9,846 nucleotides of DNA from NCBI GenBank assembly GCA_902796285.1, contig CADBOH010000030.1, positions 1-9,846 of the forward strand, read 5' to 3'. Numbering within the stretch: position 1 is the stretch's first letter; each line of letters opens with the position of its first letter. The position numbers and the translations under genes are program-made. Below, in pieces: positions 1-6,955 of this stretch. This stretch comes from an uncultured Eubacteriales bacterium (GTDB lineage Bacteria > Bacillota > Clostridia > Christensenellales > UBA1242). The notes beneath the pieces were generated by a model, which worked only from the letters and a program-made list of their open reading frames with translations, did no database searches and was not told the DNA's origin.

Positions 1-1
1 A

Positions 2-757
2 GATTATATCTATTTTTATGATCCAGATGATATTTTAAGCAAAGATATCATTGAAACTCTAGTTAACACTATGGAATCATCCAGTGCTCAATATGCTATC
101 GGTTACTGCAAAAAAATTAATGATGGAGATAGACTTACTAGATTTGTTGAAGTTAACCAACGTGGAAATAAAATTAAAATACTGAGCCCATGTGAAACTT
201 TTTCGCTTATGACTAATGACTATAAGATTTTTTCAAGTGTTTGGAATAAACTTTACGTTGCAAGTATAATCAATGACAACAACCTACGATTTGATGAAAA
301 ATGTCTTTATGGAGAGGATACATCATTTAACTACGCTTACTTAATGCTTATAGATAAAGTCGCCATTATAAACAAAATCTTATACTACTATGTTCAACGC
401 AAAAATAGTTTGATTCACCAAAAGTTTAAAGAAACTAGATTATCTGTTTTCCCAACTTATAACAGGATTATTGAAAGTGAAACAAACGACCTGACCCCTT
501 ATATACATCTTATGCGACTATATAGCACGGTTGAATGTCTTTACTTTATCAAAAAAAGTGATTATGCTGACATAAGCCAAATAAACACCCTTCTTGATTA
601 CTTAAAAGAGGATTTAAAATTTGTAAAGCAATGCAAGCACGTTAAATTGTATAGAAAAATATTTTTGCCTTGCGTGCCAAAACTGAGCAAGTGTTTATTA
701 AAGAAAAGATTGCAACCACAAAAAAGTAAAGAAGCTGAAAAGCCAAACGAAAACTAA
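2..757 (+). CDS. Family 2 glycosyltransferase, 5'-truncated by the window edge
   Basis: The frame is open from base 2, so the gene starts before the window and only 251 C-terminal residues are visible. The first residues include DPDD (visible residues 7-10), which matches the metal- and nucleotide-sugar-binding D-x-D region of GT-A family 2 enzymes. Further on, SVWNKLY (about 79-85) and YGEDTSF (about 103-109) match the conserved WNKL and G-E-D elements of the acceptor half, where the acidic pair is usually catalytic. These enzymes transfer a sugar from a nucleotide donor to a growing surface polysaccharide or lipid-linked acceptor in the cytoplasm. No membrane segment is visible. The C-terminus is rich in Lys and Arg, possibly for peripheral membrane contact. 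An internal ATG at position 71 lies after the DPDD motif and is not the real start. The gene is first in a + strand operon, 20 bp before a second glycosyltransferase. Sugar and acceptor cannot be predicted. Confidence 0.88.
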   Translation, partial: DYIYFYDPDDILSKDIIETLVNTMESSSAQYAIGYCKKINDGDRLTRFVEVNQRGNKIKILSPCETFSLMTNDYKIFSSVWNKLYVASIINDNNLRFDEKCLYGEDTSFNYAYLMLIDKVAIINKILYYYVQRKNSLIHQKFKETRLSVFPTYNRIIESETNDLTPYIHLMRLYSTVECLYFIKKSDYADISQINTLLDYLKEDLKFVKQCKHVKLYRKIFLPCVPKLSKCLLKKRLQPQKSKEAEKPNEN

Positions 758-777
758 TTTAAAAGTTCGAGGAATTT

Positions 778-2022
778 ATGAAAATATTAATTTTATCATC
801 ATCTGCGGGAAATGGGCACAACTCTACCGCCAACAAAATCAAAAATATGTTGCTGGAAAGGGATCCTTCCCATCAAATAGAAATCGTTGATGTTTACAAA
901 AGTTTTGATAGCAAACTCAAATCATGGGCTATGAGCGATGGCTATCTTTTGGCGTGCAATCACTTCGTGAAAATTTACAATCACTTCTTCAAAAAAAGTG
1001 AAAATAACGATATCACAACCAAGGATAGCAACTCGGCAAATAGTGACACTTTTTCATTTTTAACAGGCCTGCTTAATAAAATTTACGAATACCAACCAGA
1101 CTTAATCATATCAACGTATATCTTTTGCTCCGTTGGTTTGTATAATTTAAAAAGGCATTATAGTATTCCTGCAAAAATATTTTGCATGACGCTTGACTAT
1201 GGTATTTCACCTTATTGGGAAAGCGCAAATTGTGTTGACAAAATGTTCTTGACAGATGAATATATGGTTAAACCTTTTTTGGATAAGGGGTATACCGCAG
1301 AGCAACTTGTTGTAACGGGGATACCAGTCGGCGAACAATTTTCAAAAGAAATTGACAAAAATCTAGCAAGAGAAGAACTTAAACTAGATAAGACATTACC
1401 TACCGTTTTAGTTATGAAATCGGGATTTTTTGGAATAAAAGATGAAATTTTGATCAAAGAATTTGAAAGAGTTAAAACGCCTCATCAAATTGTTCTTATC
1501 AATGGAAGAAACAAAAAAGCGGAAAAAAGGCTTGAAAAACTGATAAAAAAACAAAAAACAATACATAAATACGTAAATTTAGGGTTTACAAATCAAGTAG
1601 ATTTATATATGAGTGCAAGTGATTTGATCTTAACAAAAGGCGGCGGTCTAACCCTAACAGAATGTCTAAACAAAAACTGCCCTATGCTAATTATTGATAA
1701 CCTACCTCAACAAGAAATATACAACAAAAAATATATGGTTGAACACAACTGCGCAATTGATATCAATAAAAAATACAAAATTTCACATGCAATAAATGAT
1801 ATAGCAAATGGAAAAATCAATTTGGATGAGCTTAAAAAGAGCATGAAACAAATTGCAAAAATTGGAGCTCTTGAAAAAATTGTTGAAGAGGCTGAAAAGG
1901 TTGGCAAGGCTGATTATTCGGCACTGGAAACTGAACCACACAAAAAAAGAGACGTACTTAAAAACGTAAGGGCAAAAAGAAAAGAAACTTTAAAAAATCA
2001 GAGGAAAAATAATGGAAGATAA
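778..2022 (+). CDS. UgtP/MGDG-synthase-like diacylglycerol glycosyltransferase (GT28)
   Basis: The 414-aa protein resembles processive diacylglycerol glucosyltransferases (UgtP/YpfP) and plant MGDG synthases. These move glucose or galactose from a UDP-sugar to diacylglycerol at the inner membrane face, making glycolipids that can anchor lipoteichoic acid. The N-terminus has the family signature SSAGNGH (residues 8-14), followed by the MGDG-synthase N-domain to about 175. The C-terminal GT28 domain has GIPVGEQF (181-188) and the UDP-sugar loop TKGGGLTLTE (286-295), then QQE-x-x-N near 311-316, closely matching the UgtP pattern TKPGG-TLTE...GQE-x-x-N. Length is slightly above the usual ~380 aa because of a Lys/Arg-rich tail (about 385-414). 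The start follows GAGGAA (769-774) with good spacing, 20 bp after the previous gene. The 3' end overlaps the next gene by 11 bp. Headgroup sugar and number of transfers are not predictable. Confidence 0.88.
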   Translation: MKILILSSSAGNGHNSTANKIKNMLLERDPSHQIEIVDVYKSFDSKLKSWAMSDGYLLACNHFVKIYNHFFKKSENNDITTKDSNSANSDTFSFLTGLLNKIYEYQPDLIISTYIFCSVGLYNLKRHYSIPAKIFCMTLDYGISPYWESANCVDKMFLTDEYMVKPFLDKGYTAEQLVVTGIPVGEQFSKEIDKNLAREELKLDKTLPTVLVMKSGFFGIKDEILIKEFERVKTPHQIVLINGRNKKAEKRLEKLIKKQKTIHKYVNLGFTNQVDLYMSASDLILTKGGGLTLTECLNKNCPMLIIDNLPQQEIYNKKYMVEHNCAIDINKKYKISHAINDIANGKINLDELKKSMKQIAKIGALEKIVEEAEKVGKADYSALETEPHKKRDVLKNVRAKRKETLKNQRKNNGR

Positions 2023-3019
2023 AATAGCATTAGTTACTGGTGCAAACGGCTTTATCGGTTCTCACCTATCCTGTCGCCTTGTTGAAAAAGGCTTTAAAGT
2101 CATTGGCATTTACAGGAAAAACCATTCAAACAACCCACTATTTAATAGATATGTCGAAGAAGGCAAGATTGAGCCAAAACTTGGCGACTTTACCACATTT
2201 GATTTTTCTACAATAAAACATGTTGACTATATATTTAATATTGCAGGAAAAGTTAGCGCGTGGGGAAGCATCGAGTCATTTATGAAAGTAAATTATGTCG
2301 GCGCTCAAAATTTGCTAGAATTTGCAAAAAGGGTTAAACCAAAATGTTTTTGTCAGTTCAGTTCTGTTGCTGTTTATGGATTTGGTGGCTATGTTGACCT
2401 GAAAGAAGATGCCCCGAAAAAGCCATTTAAAAATGGTTATAGCATCAGCAAACTTGAAACAGAAAAACTTGTAGAAACAACATGCCGTGAAAATGGCATA
2501 GACTACTTAATCGTGCGCCCAGGTAATGTGTATGGGGAATATGACTACACTTCATCTCACGAAATTTACACGAGAATCAAAAGACAAAAAATGCTTATTT
2601 CCGCTGGCGGAAAATTTAAAAGTTGTTTTGTCTATGTTGGCAATCTTGTAGATGGAACAATCCATTTAGCACTTAATCAAAAAGCGCACAACACTGACTA
2701 CAATATAACAGATGGTCATAACGAAACCTTAAAAGAAATGTTCACTTGTATAGCAAAGCATTTTAATGTAAAACCCAAATTTACAAACGTGCCAGGCCCA
2801 CTTGCAAAATTAGTTGCTTTTGATGTTGAATTGTGGTATAAATTATTTAGAATTAAAAAGGCACCTCTCATCACAAAATTCTCAGTTTGGCAAAACTGCG
2901 CCGACTATAGTTTTAGTATAGAAAAGCTCAAAAACGCTGGCTATACCCCTACGGTCGACATGGATGAGGGAGTAAAAAGAACAGTAGACTGGATAAACTC
3001 TTTGGAAAATGAAAATTAA
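2012..3019 (+). CDS. NAD(P)-dependent extended SDR (epimerase / 3-beta-HSD-like)
   Basis: The 335-aa protein has the Rossmann nucleotide motif GANGFIG (residues 10-16). It also has the FNIAGKVS segment after the fourth strand, a Ser pair in QFSSVAVYG (117-118), and the catalytic pair Y143 and K147 in YSISK. The RPGNVYG segment (169-175) is typical of extended SDRs. The C-terminal end, with an ADYSFS-x-E-K-L-K-x-x-GY pattern and a EGVKRTVDWI segment, is closest to 3-beta-hydroxysteroid dehydrogenase, dihydroflavonol reductase and hopanoid-associated (HpnA-like) proteins rather than to classical UDP-glucose epimerases. It probably oxidises, reduces or epimerises a sugar or lipid-linked substrate in the cytoplasm. 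The start is set by GAGG at 2001-2004, inside the upstream gene, and the 11-bp overlaps at both ends argue for translational coupling. The substrate is unknown; context suggests the glycan or glycolipid made by the neighbours. Confidence 0.85.
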   Translation: MEDKIALVTGANGFIGSHLSCRLVEKGFKVIGIYRKNHSNNPLFNRYVEEGKIEPKLGDFTTFDFSTIKHVDYIFNIAGKVSAWGSIESFMKVNYVGAQNLLEFAKRVKPKCFCQFSSVAVYGFGGYVDLKEDAPKKPFKNGYSISKLETEKLVETTCRENGIDYLIVRPGNVYGEYDYTSSHEIYTRIKRQKMLISAGGKFKSCFVYVGNLVDGTIHLALNQKAHNTDYNITDGHNETLKEMFTCIAKHFNVKPKFTNVPGPLAKLVAFDVELWYKLFRIKKAPLITKFSVWQNCADYSFSIEKLKNAGYTPTVDMDEGVKRTVDWINSLENEN

Positions 3020-3731
3020 AATTTTTTTTAAAAATTTATTTAAAGATAGCGATTGGAAAATGGTTGTTTCTATATTGTTTGCAACAATCATTATCTTTGT
3101 TTACTTTTATTTTGGTTCGTTTAGTGCGTTTGAAAAATTCTTCCCAAATGTTAAAGATTTGGCTTTTTGGAAAATAATCTATCATAATTGCATGAGTTTT
3201 ATATTGTTTTTTGTAGTTGGAGCCCTCTTTTCGCGTTTTGCTCTAAAAAATAATGGTCGCAAAATGGGACTTGGATTTGGAGATTATAAACTTGGCTTAA
3301 AACTTTGCGGGATAGCTTTAATAATTGTTCCACTCGTTGCTCTTAGCACGGTACTTTCGCCTGAGATGACAAGCACCTACCCTCTTATAGATTTTCAAGC
3401 TTACGGAAAATGGTATTACATATTAGGTTATTTTGCTTCATACTTTCTTTACTATGTTGGATGGGAATTTTTATTCCGCTCACTTATTTTATTTCAAAGT
3501 GAAGAAAAATGTGGCGTGCTAAGTGCAATAGTAATCACTACAATGATATCCGCACTTGTGCACTCTTCAATTGCTGGATTTGGGAAACCTATGGTTGAAA
3601 CACTTTCTGCAATTCCGGCAGGTTTAATTTTTGGATATATCACATCAAGAACAAAATCAATTTGGTACTCACTATTTATTCATATGCTTGTTGGTTTTAT
3701 GACAGATATGTTTATCGTTCTTTTAGTTTAG
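3009..3731 (+). CDS. CPBP-family (CAAX protease/bacteriocin-processing-like) integral membrane protein
   Basis: The 240-aa protein is hydrophobic with about six to seven membrane segments (for example around 18-36, 60-77, 98-115, 136-150, 170-185, 198-212 and 218-240). It carries the ABI/CPBP pattern: E153-F-L-F-R157 for motif 1, H185 for motif 2 followed by KP and E197, and H225 in SLFIHMLVGFMTD for motif 3. The family contains intramembrane glutamate proteases related to CAAX-processing Rce1, and members with bacteriocin self-immunity or scaffolding roles. Two positions depart from the consensus: the first Glu of EExxxR is Trp152, and the usual Phe four residues before H185 is Ser. GWEF-like variants do occur in the family, so this need not mean loss of activity. 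The gene starts inside the preceding gene's end (11-bp overlap) with only a weak GGA upstream, so it probably depends on coupled translation. A role in envelope maintenance is inferred from context. Confidence 0.82.
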   Translation: MKIKIFFKNLFKDSDWKMVVSILFATIIIFVYFYFGSFSAFEKFFPNVKDLAFWKIIYHNCMSFILFFVVGALFSRFALKNNGRKMGLGFGDYKLGLKLCGIALIIVPLVALSTVLSPEMTSTYPLIDFQAYGKWYYILGYFASYFLYYVGWEFLFRSLILFQSEEKCGVLSAIVITTMISALVHSSIAGFGKPMVETLSAIPAGLIFGYITSRTKSIWYSLFIHMLVGFMTDMFIVLLV

Positions 3732-3735
3732 GAGG
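3730..3735 (+). promoter_or_regulatory. Ribosome binding site AGGAGG that fixes the GNAT-like start
   Basis: A perfect AGGAGG overlaps the last two bases of the CPBP stop codon (TAG, 3729-3731) and sits 4 bp before ATG 3740. It supports that ATG over an in-frame ATG at 3662, which lies inside the CPBP coding region and has no comparable site. Confidence 0.85.
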
Positions 3736-3739
3736 AAAT

Positions 3740-4864
3740 ATGGTTGAAATAGTTAAAGTAAAAACAAAAAAAGAAATGAGACAATTTGTAGACTTTCCTA
3801 TAAAGTTATACAAAAATGTTGAAAATTACGTTCCAGCTCTTCGCGGAGATGAACTTAAATTATTAGATAAAAACAAAAATTCAAATGTGCCAGATTGTGA
3901 TTTTGATGCATTTTTGGCCTACAAAGATGGCAAGGTGGCTGGAAGAATTTTAGCAATCGAGCACTTTGTTTCTAATGAAAAGTGGAATCAAAAATATGCA
4001 CGTTTTACAAGATTTGATGCTATAAACGATATAGAAGTTGCAAAAGCACTTTTTGATGCAGCTGAAAAATGGGCAAAAGATCGTAATCTTACTACTATCC
4101 AAGGGCCTCTTGGATTTAATGATTTAGATAAGGAAGGCTTGCTTATTGAAGGGTTTGATGAACTTGCAACATTTGAAGGCTCATACAACTATCCATATTA
4201 TCAAGAACTCGTTGAAAAATGTGGATATGAAAAAGAGGTTGACTGGCTTGAATTTAAAATCTTGCCAGTAAAAAAGATTGATGAAAGAGTTTCAAGAGTT
4301 GCCGATCTTGTTCAAAAGAAATATGGTTTCGAAGTTTTAAGAATAAAATCAAAAAGTAAGTTTTTAAAACAATATGCCGAGCAAATTTTTGAATGCATTG
4401 ATGACTCATACTCAAAGCTTATTGGAACGATTCCACTTAATGATAAGTTAAAGAAAGAACTTCTTGGTCAATTTAAACTATTTTTAAATTTAAAATATTT
4501 TGTAACAGTTGTTGATAAAAACAAAGATGTTATTGCCTTTGGTTTCGCGCTTCCATCACTTTCAAAAGCAGTTAATAAATGCAAAGGGAGACTAACCCCT
4601 TCTGGAATCATAAAAATCTTGGCTGCTGCGAAAAATCCAAAGATTTTGGACTTCGCTTTGATTGGTGTAAAACAAGCACATCAAAACAAGGGCGTAAACG
4701 CATTTATCATGAGAGAACTTATGCAACTTATGATAGACAACAATTTTGAATATTTTGAAACAAATCACAGTTTGGAGACCAACATCAAGGTTCTTCAACA
4801 ATGGAAAATGTTTGAACATGTTCAACATAAAAGAGATAGACTTTACTTTAAAAACTTGGTATAA
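3740..4864 (+). CDS. GNAT-superfamily-like N-acetyltransferase (YghO-type large hypothetical)
   Basis: The 374-aa protein belongs to a conserved bacterial family usually annotated as GNAT N-acetyltransferase or YghO-like. Recognised elements are an N-terminal DFPIKLYK...YVPALRGDE region (18-38), a central GPLGFNDLDKEG-type signature (122-133), and NYPYYQELVEKCGYEKEVDW (150-169). In the C-terminal half, GVKQAHQNKGVNAFIM (309-324) resembles the acetyl-CoA pyrophosphate loop Q/R-x-x-G-x-G/A. TNHSLETN-like sequence (341-348) is a typical acetyltransferase motif B position. It is therefore likely to use acetyl-CoA or another acyl-CoA in the cytoplasm. The acceptor is unknown. It is longer than simple GNATs (about 150-200 aa), consistent with two GNAT-like folds. 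It is the last gene of the operon, 8 bp after the CPBP gene, and is followed directly by a terminator. Whether it modifies a sugar or lipid made by its neighbours is inference only. Confidence 0.78.
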   Translation: MVEIVKVKTKKEMRQFVDFPIKLYKNVENYVPALRGDELKLLDKNKNSNVPDCDFDAFLAYKDGKVAGRILAIEHFVSNEKWNQKYARFTRFDAINDIEVAKALFDAAEKWAKDRNLTTIQGPLGFNDLDKEGLLIEGFDELATFEGSYNYPYYQELVEKCGYEKEVDWLEFKILPVKKIDERVSRVADLVQKKYGFEVLRIKSKSKFLKQYAEQIFECIDDSYSKLIGTIPLNDKLKKELLGQFKLFLNLKYFVTVVDKNKDVIAFGFALPSLSKAVNKCKGRLTPSGIIKILAAAKNPKILDFALIGVKQAHQNKGVNAFIMRELMQLMIDNNFEYFETNHSLETNIKVLQQWKMFEHVQHKRDRLYFKNLV

Positions 4865-4867
4865 AAC

Positions 4868-4901
4868 AAAAAACTATTTCAAAAATGAAATAGTTTTTTT
4901 G
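4868..4901. terminator. Bidirectional rho-independent terminator between convergent genes
   Basis: AAACTATTTC (4871-4880) pairs perfectly with GAAATAGTTT (4887-4896) around the loop AAAAAT. The stem is flanked by an A-run on the left and a T-run on the right, so it can work for the + strand operon and for the - strand phosphatase gene ending at 4903. The stem is AT-rich and of moderate strength. Confidence 0.85.
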
Positions 4902-4902
4902 T

Positions 4903-6090
4903 TTATCCAATATTGCAAATTTTGGCTTTCAATTGATTAAAATCTTCTTCTGCCATCTTGTCGCCCACATAGTTTTTAGCTGCAAGAGCAAAGTCAACTT
5001 CATTAAAATCAATATCTGTCTGCCCAACAATTTCTTCAATCATTGGATTTAACAGGCTTTGTATAATAACATTATATTTAACAGAGTCCTTTTCTTTTGT
5101 AATGCCATAATAGTTGGCATAGGTTACCATGTAGTCATCAACGATTTCTTGATATGTTGCCCCGGCTATTGCCTCAATAAGCAAACACATAAATCCAGTT
5201 CTATCTTTCCCCTCTGTGCAGTGCACTAAAAATGGCCCTTCGTTATTAAGTATTGCATTAAGCCCGCTGACTGCTTTTGTTTTAAATGCATCGGATGCAT
5301 AATTCATATTCATTGTAAGTAAAACAACTTTATTGTTTTCATATAAAGAAGCAAAATTTGGAGAATTAAAATCCTCTGCACTCATGTAGCCATCAATTTT
5401 TTCAGTGGTATCGGCAAGATTAATCATAAAATTCACCCCTGCCTGCCCCATCAACGTATCAACATATGATGCCCTGTTGTGTTGATTATCACATGGAGAT
5501 GCTGAGCGATATATAAAGTTTTCTTTTAGATTGCCACCACTTAAACTTCTAAAATTAGCAAAGACAATGTCGCTTGGATATTCATTTCTTTGGTCACGAT
5601 ATTCAATATTTCTCACATCCTGAATATCCTTGTATTTCCCGCGCTGTGCTAGCGTTATAGTTGCTGTGACTTCGCTCGAAAAATCGCTCATAAGCCAGAG
5701 GTCATTGCCATTTGATTCTTTTGCAAAATCAGCATCATACCAAATATCATTTCCATTGTTTATGGTCACTTTTATGTATGGGTAACCTTTGTAAGCAACA
5801 AGCAACTTTTCGTTGTTTTTTGTGTAATAACCATTATAATATGGTATATCCATCATTTCATAACCATTTGAAAAAACAACATTAACGCTATCGCCATAAA
5901 CAAAGCCAAGTGCATTAAACTCATCAATAGTTTTTTTGATGTATATACCGCCAAATTCAGTTTCATGCTCGATCGCGCAGTTTTCTAAGGCAACAACCTC
6001 AGCCTTTTTATTACACGCAACAGCAAACAATGGTAAAATCGCCATCATGGCGGAAAAAACTAACATTAAAATTTTATTTGATTTTTTCAT
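4903..6090 (-). CDS. Secreted lipoprotein tyrosine/dual-specificity phosphatase (Y_phosphatase3 type)
   Basis: The 395-aa protein begins with a lipoprotein signal peptide: KK at 2-3, a hydrophobic core at 7-22, then the lipobox AVAC with Cys26 as the lipidated residue. It should be anchored on the outer face of the membrane. The catalytic P-loop is HCTEGKDRTG (290-299), with nucleophile Cys291 and Arg297. This HCxxGKDRTG form characterises the MptpB/Listeria LipA-type family, which removes phosphate from phosphotyrosine and often from phosphoserine/threonine or phosphoinositides. NFRSLSGG (179-186) and FIYRSASP (192-199) match the family's N-terminal NFRDLGG and LYRS elements. The preceding region (about 35-155) looks like a beta domain resembling the C-terminal domain of SAM hydroxide adenosyltransferases (inference). 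The start is supported by an AGAGGG-type site just upstream and an extended -10 promoter. The gene is monocistronic and convergent with the envelope operon. Substrate in situ is unknown. Confidence 0.88.
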   Translation of the reverse strand: MKKSNKILMLVFSAMMAILPLFAVACNKKAEVVALENCAIEHETEFGGIYIKKTIDEFNALGFVYGDSVNVVFSNGYEMMDIPYYNGYYTKNNEKLLVAYKGYPYIKVTINNGNDIWYDADFAKESNGNDLWLMSDFSSEVTATITLAQRGKYKDIQDVRNIEYRDQRNEYPSDIVFANFRSLSGGNLKENFIYRSASPCDNQHNRASYVDTLMGQAGVNFMINLADTTEKIDGYMSAEDFNSPNFASLYENNKVVLLTMNMNYASDAFKTKAVSGLNAILNNEGPFLVHCTEGKDRTGFMCLLIEAIAGATYQEIVDDYMVTYANYYGITKEKDSVKYNVIIQSLLNPMIEEIVGQTDIDFNEVDFALAAKNYVGDKMAEEDFNQLKAKICNIG

Positions 6091-6119
6091 AATAAAACCC
6101 TCTTATTTTTTACAAACAA

Positions 6120-6148
6120 ATTATATCAAAAAAATAAATTATTTACAA
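6120..6148 (-). promoter_or_regulatory. Sigma-A-type extended -10 promoter for the lipoprotein phosphatase gene
   Basis: Reading the - strand, TTGTAA (6143-6148) is separated by exactly 17 bp from TATAAT (6120-6125), a perfect -10 box. It is preceded by TG one base upstream (TGaTATAAT), the extended -10 element. The -35 matches consensus at four of six positions. A GAGGG ribosome binding site lies between this promoter and the ATG at 6088-6090. Confidence 0.75.
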
Positions 6149-6256
6149 ATATATAAATGAGTATATTTAATTTTTATATGGCGATTTAAAAATAACATAA
6201 CATACATCCAACTATCATCAATCATTAAATAAAATTAAAATTATTCCGCCATTTAA

Positions 6257-6286
6257 TTGACATCAAAAGCTTAACTATTATATACT
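6257..6286 (+). promoter_or_regulatory. Strong sigma-A-type promoter for the 159-aa hypothetical gene
   Basis: A perfect -35 box TTGACA (6257-6262) is followed after 18 bp by TATACT (6281-6286), five of six matches to TATAAT. Expected transcription start is near 6292-6294, which leaves a very short leader before the GGAGG at 6296-6300 and the ATG at 6306. The 166-bp stretch 6091-6256 upstream holds the divergent phosphatase promoter and otherwise only AT-rich sequence. Confidence 0.75.
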
Positions 6287-6305
6287 GAAAATATGGGAGG
6301 ATATT

Positions 6306-6785
6306 ATGAAATTTTCATTTAATTTGGGCTGGCTATTTGGCAAAAGAAACAAATCAGATAATACAACACACGAAAAAAATGTGCCAATGCAAAAAGCCAC
6401 AACTAACAATAGCGACAAAATTGAAAGATATCGTGCTTTAGAAGAAGAAATGTTTGAAAAAATGAGAAATCCAGAAGTGGAAAAAAATGTCAAAATTGCA
6501 CTTGAAGCAGTCGATTGCAATCTCATTGACTTTGAGCGCAAAGCCAACAACATAGCAGGATGTATACTGTCTGAAAAGTCATTTAAAAAACAATCACTTA
6601 GAAACACATTTATTGAAGGGGCAAAGGTCGGGCGCCAGGAGTTATCGCTTTCAAATTCCTTTAAACTACCAAAGGCTGCTGATTATTATTTTGAAAATTT
6701 TTATTCAGATGAAAAGCAATTAGAACTATTTAATCAAACAGAAGAAATTAAAGAAAAATACAACAAACTTATGAACGAAGTATAA
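6306..6785 (+). CDS. Hypothetical cytosolic protein, 159 aa
   Basis: I do not recognise this protein. The gene is convincing: near-consensus promoter, GGGAGG ribosome binding site 5 bp before the ATG, a coherent amino-acid composition, and a terminator just after the stop. The protein has a short N-terminal segment with hydrophobic and basic residues (about 1-14, MKFSFNLGWLFGKR), too short for a membrane span and with no signal peptide cleavage site. A polar, probably disordered stretch follows (15-38), then a charged, apparently helical body (about 39-115) and a Glu/Lys-rich C-terminal helix (about 134-159). Two cysteines (71 and 86) are present but no metal-binding pattern. The N-terminal segment could be amphipathic and membrane-touching, which is speculative. 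It is flanked by convergent or divergent genes on the opposite strand, so it stands alone as a single-gene transcription unit. Confidence 0.75.
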   Translation: MKFSFNLGWLFGKRNKSDNTTHEKNVPMQKATTNNSDKIERYRALEEEMFEKMRNPEVEKNVKIALEAVDCNLIDFERKANNIAGCILSEKSFKKQSLRNTFIEGAKVGRQELSLSNSFKLPKAADYYFENFYSDEKQLELFNQTEEIKEKYNKLMNEV

Positions 6786-6812
6786 AAAATGCTGGGCTCC
6801 CTCAGCTTTTTT
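6784..6812 (+). terminator. Rho-independent terminator of the 159-aa gene
   Basis: GCTGGG (6791-6796) pairs with CTCAGC (6801-6806), including one G-T wobble, around the tetraloop CTCC. It is followed by TTTTTTA and preceded by AAAAAAT, so the outer bases can extend the stem. It begins at the stop codon of the upstream gene. Confidence 0.82.
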
Positions 6813-6922
6813 ATTATTCTAAATCGTATTCATTTAAATTACTCGCGCAAAATTTGATGTTAAAATTTTCAAATATCAAATAGTTTTTTATTCCGTATTT
6901 AATGTTTTAACTGTAAAAAATT

Positions 6923-6955
6923 AAAAAAAGAGCAAAACTTTTTTGCTCTTTTTTT
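6923..6955. terminator. Long perfect hairpin terminator of the surface-protein gene, possibly bidirectional
   Basis: The 15-base arm 6923-6937 (A-run, GAGCAAAA) pairs perfectly with 6941-6955 across the triloop CTT. The run of A on the + strand becomes a U-run in the - strand transcript, directly after the stop codon at 6955-6957. On the + strand it also ends in a T-run and could back up the terminator at 6784-6812. The 110 bp between the two hairpins (6813-6922) are AT-rich and show no gene or clear signal. Confidence 0.85.

Noticed and set aside
71..73. ATG 71 as start of the first glycosyltransferase
   Set aside because: In-frame sequence before it contains the DPDD motif of the glycosyltransferase, so the gene is truncated by the window.
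1212..1457. Antisense open frame inside the UgtP-like gene
   Set aside because: It is a shadow of the real coding frame, with no ribosome site and a Ser/Phe-rich, non-protein-like composition; similar antisense frames at 1707-1907, 2882-3091, 3988-4188 and 4592-4828 were dropped for the same reason.
3662..3739. Possible upstream start for the GNAT-like gene at ATG 3662, adding 26 residues
   Set aside because: It would overlap the CPBP gene deeply and lacks a ribosome binding site, while a perfect AGGAGG precedes ATG 3740 and the family begins near MVEIVKV.
6179..6251. Short inverted repeat TGGCG/CGCCA flanking the region upstream of the hypothetical gene
   Set aside because: Only 5 bp with over 60 bp between arms; expected by chance and not placed like an operator.
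6813..6922. Possible small RNA between the two hairpins
   Set aside because: No promoter-like boxes and no structure beyond the two terminators; the stretch looks like plain AT-rich spacer.
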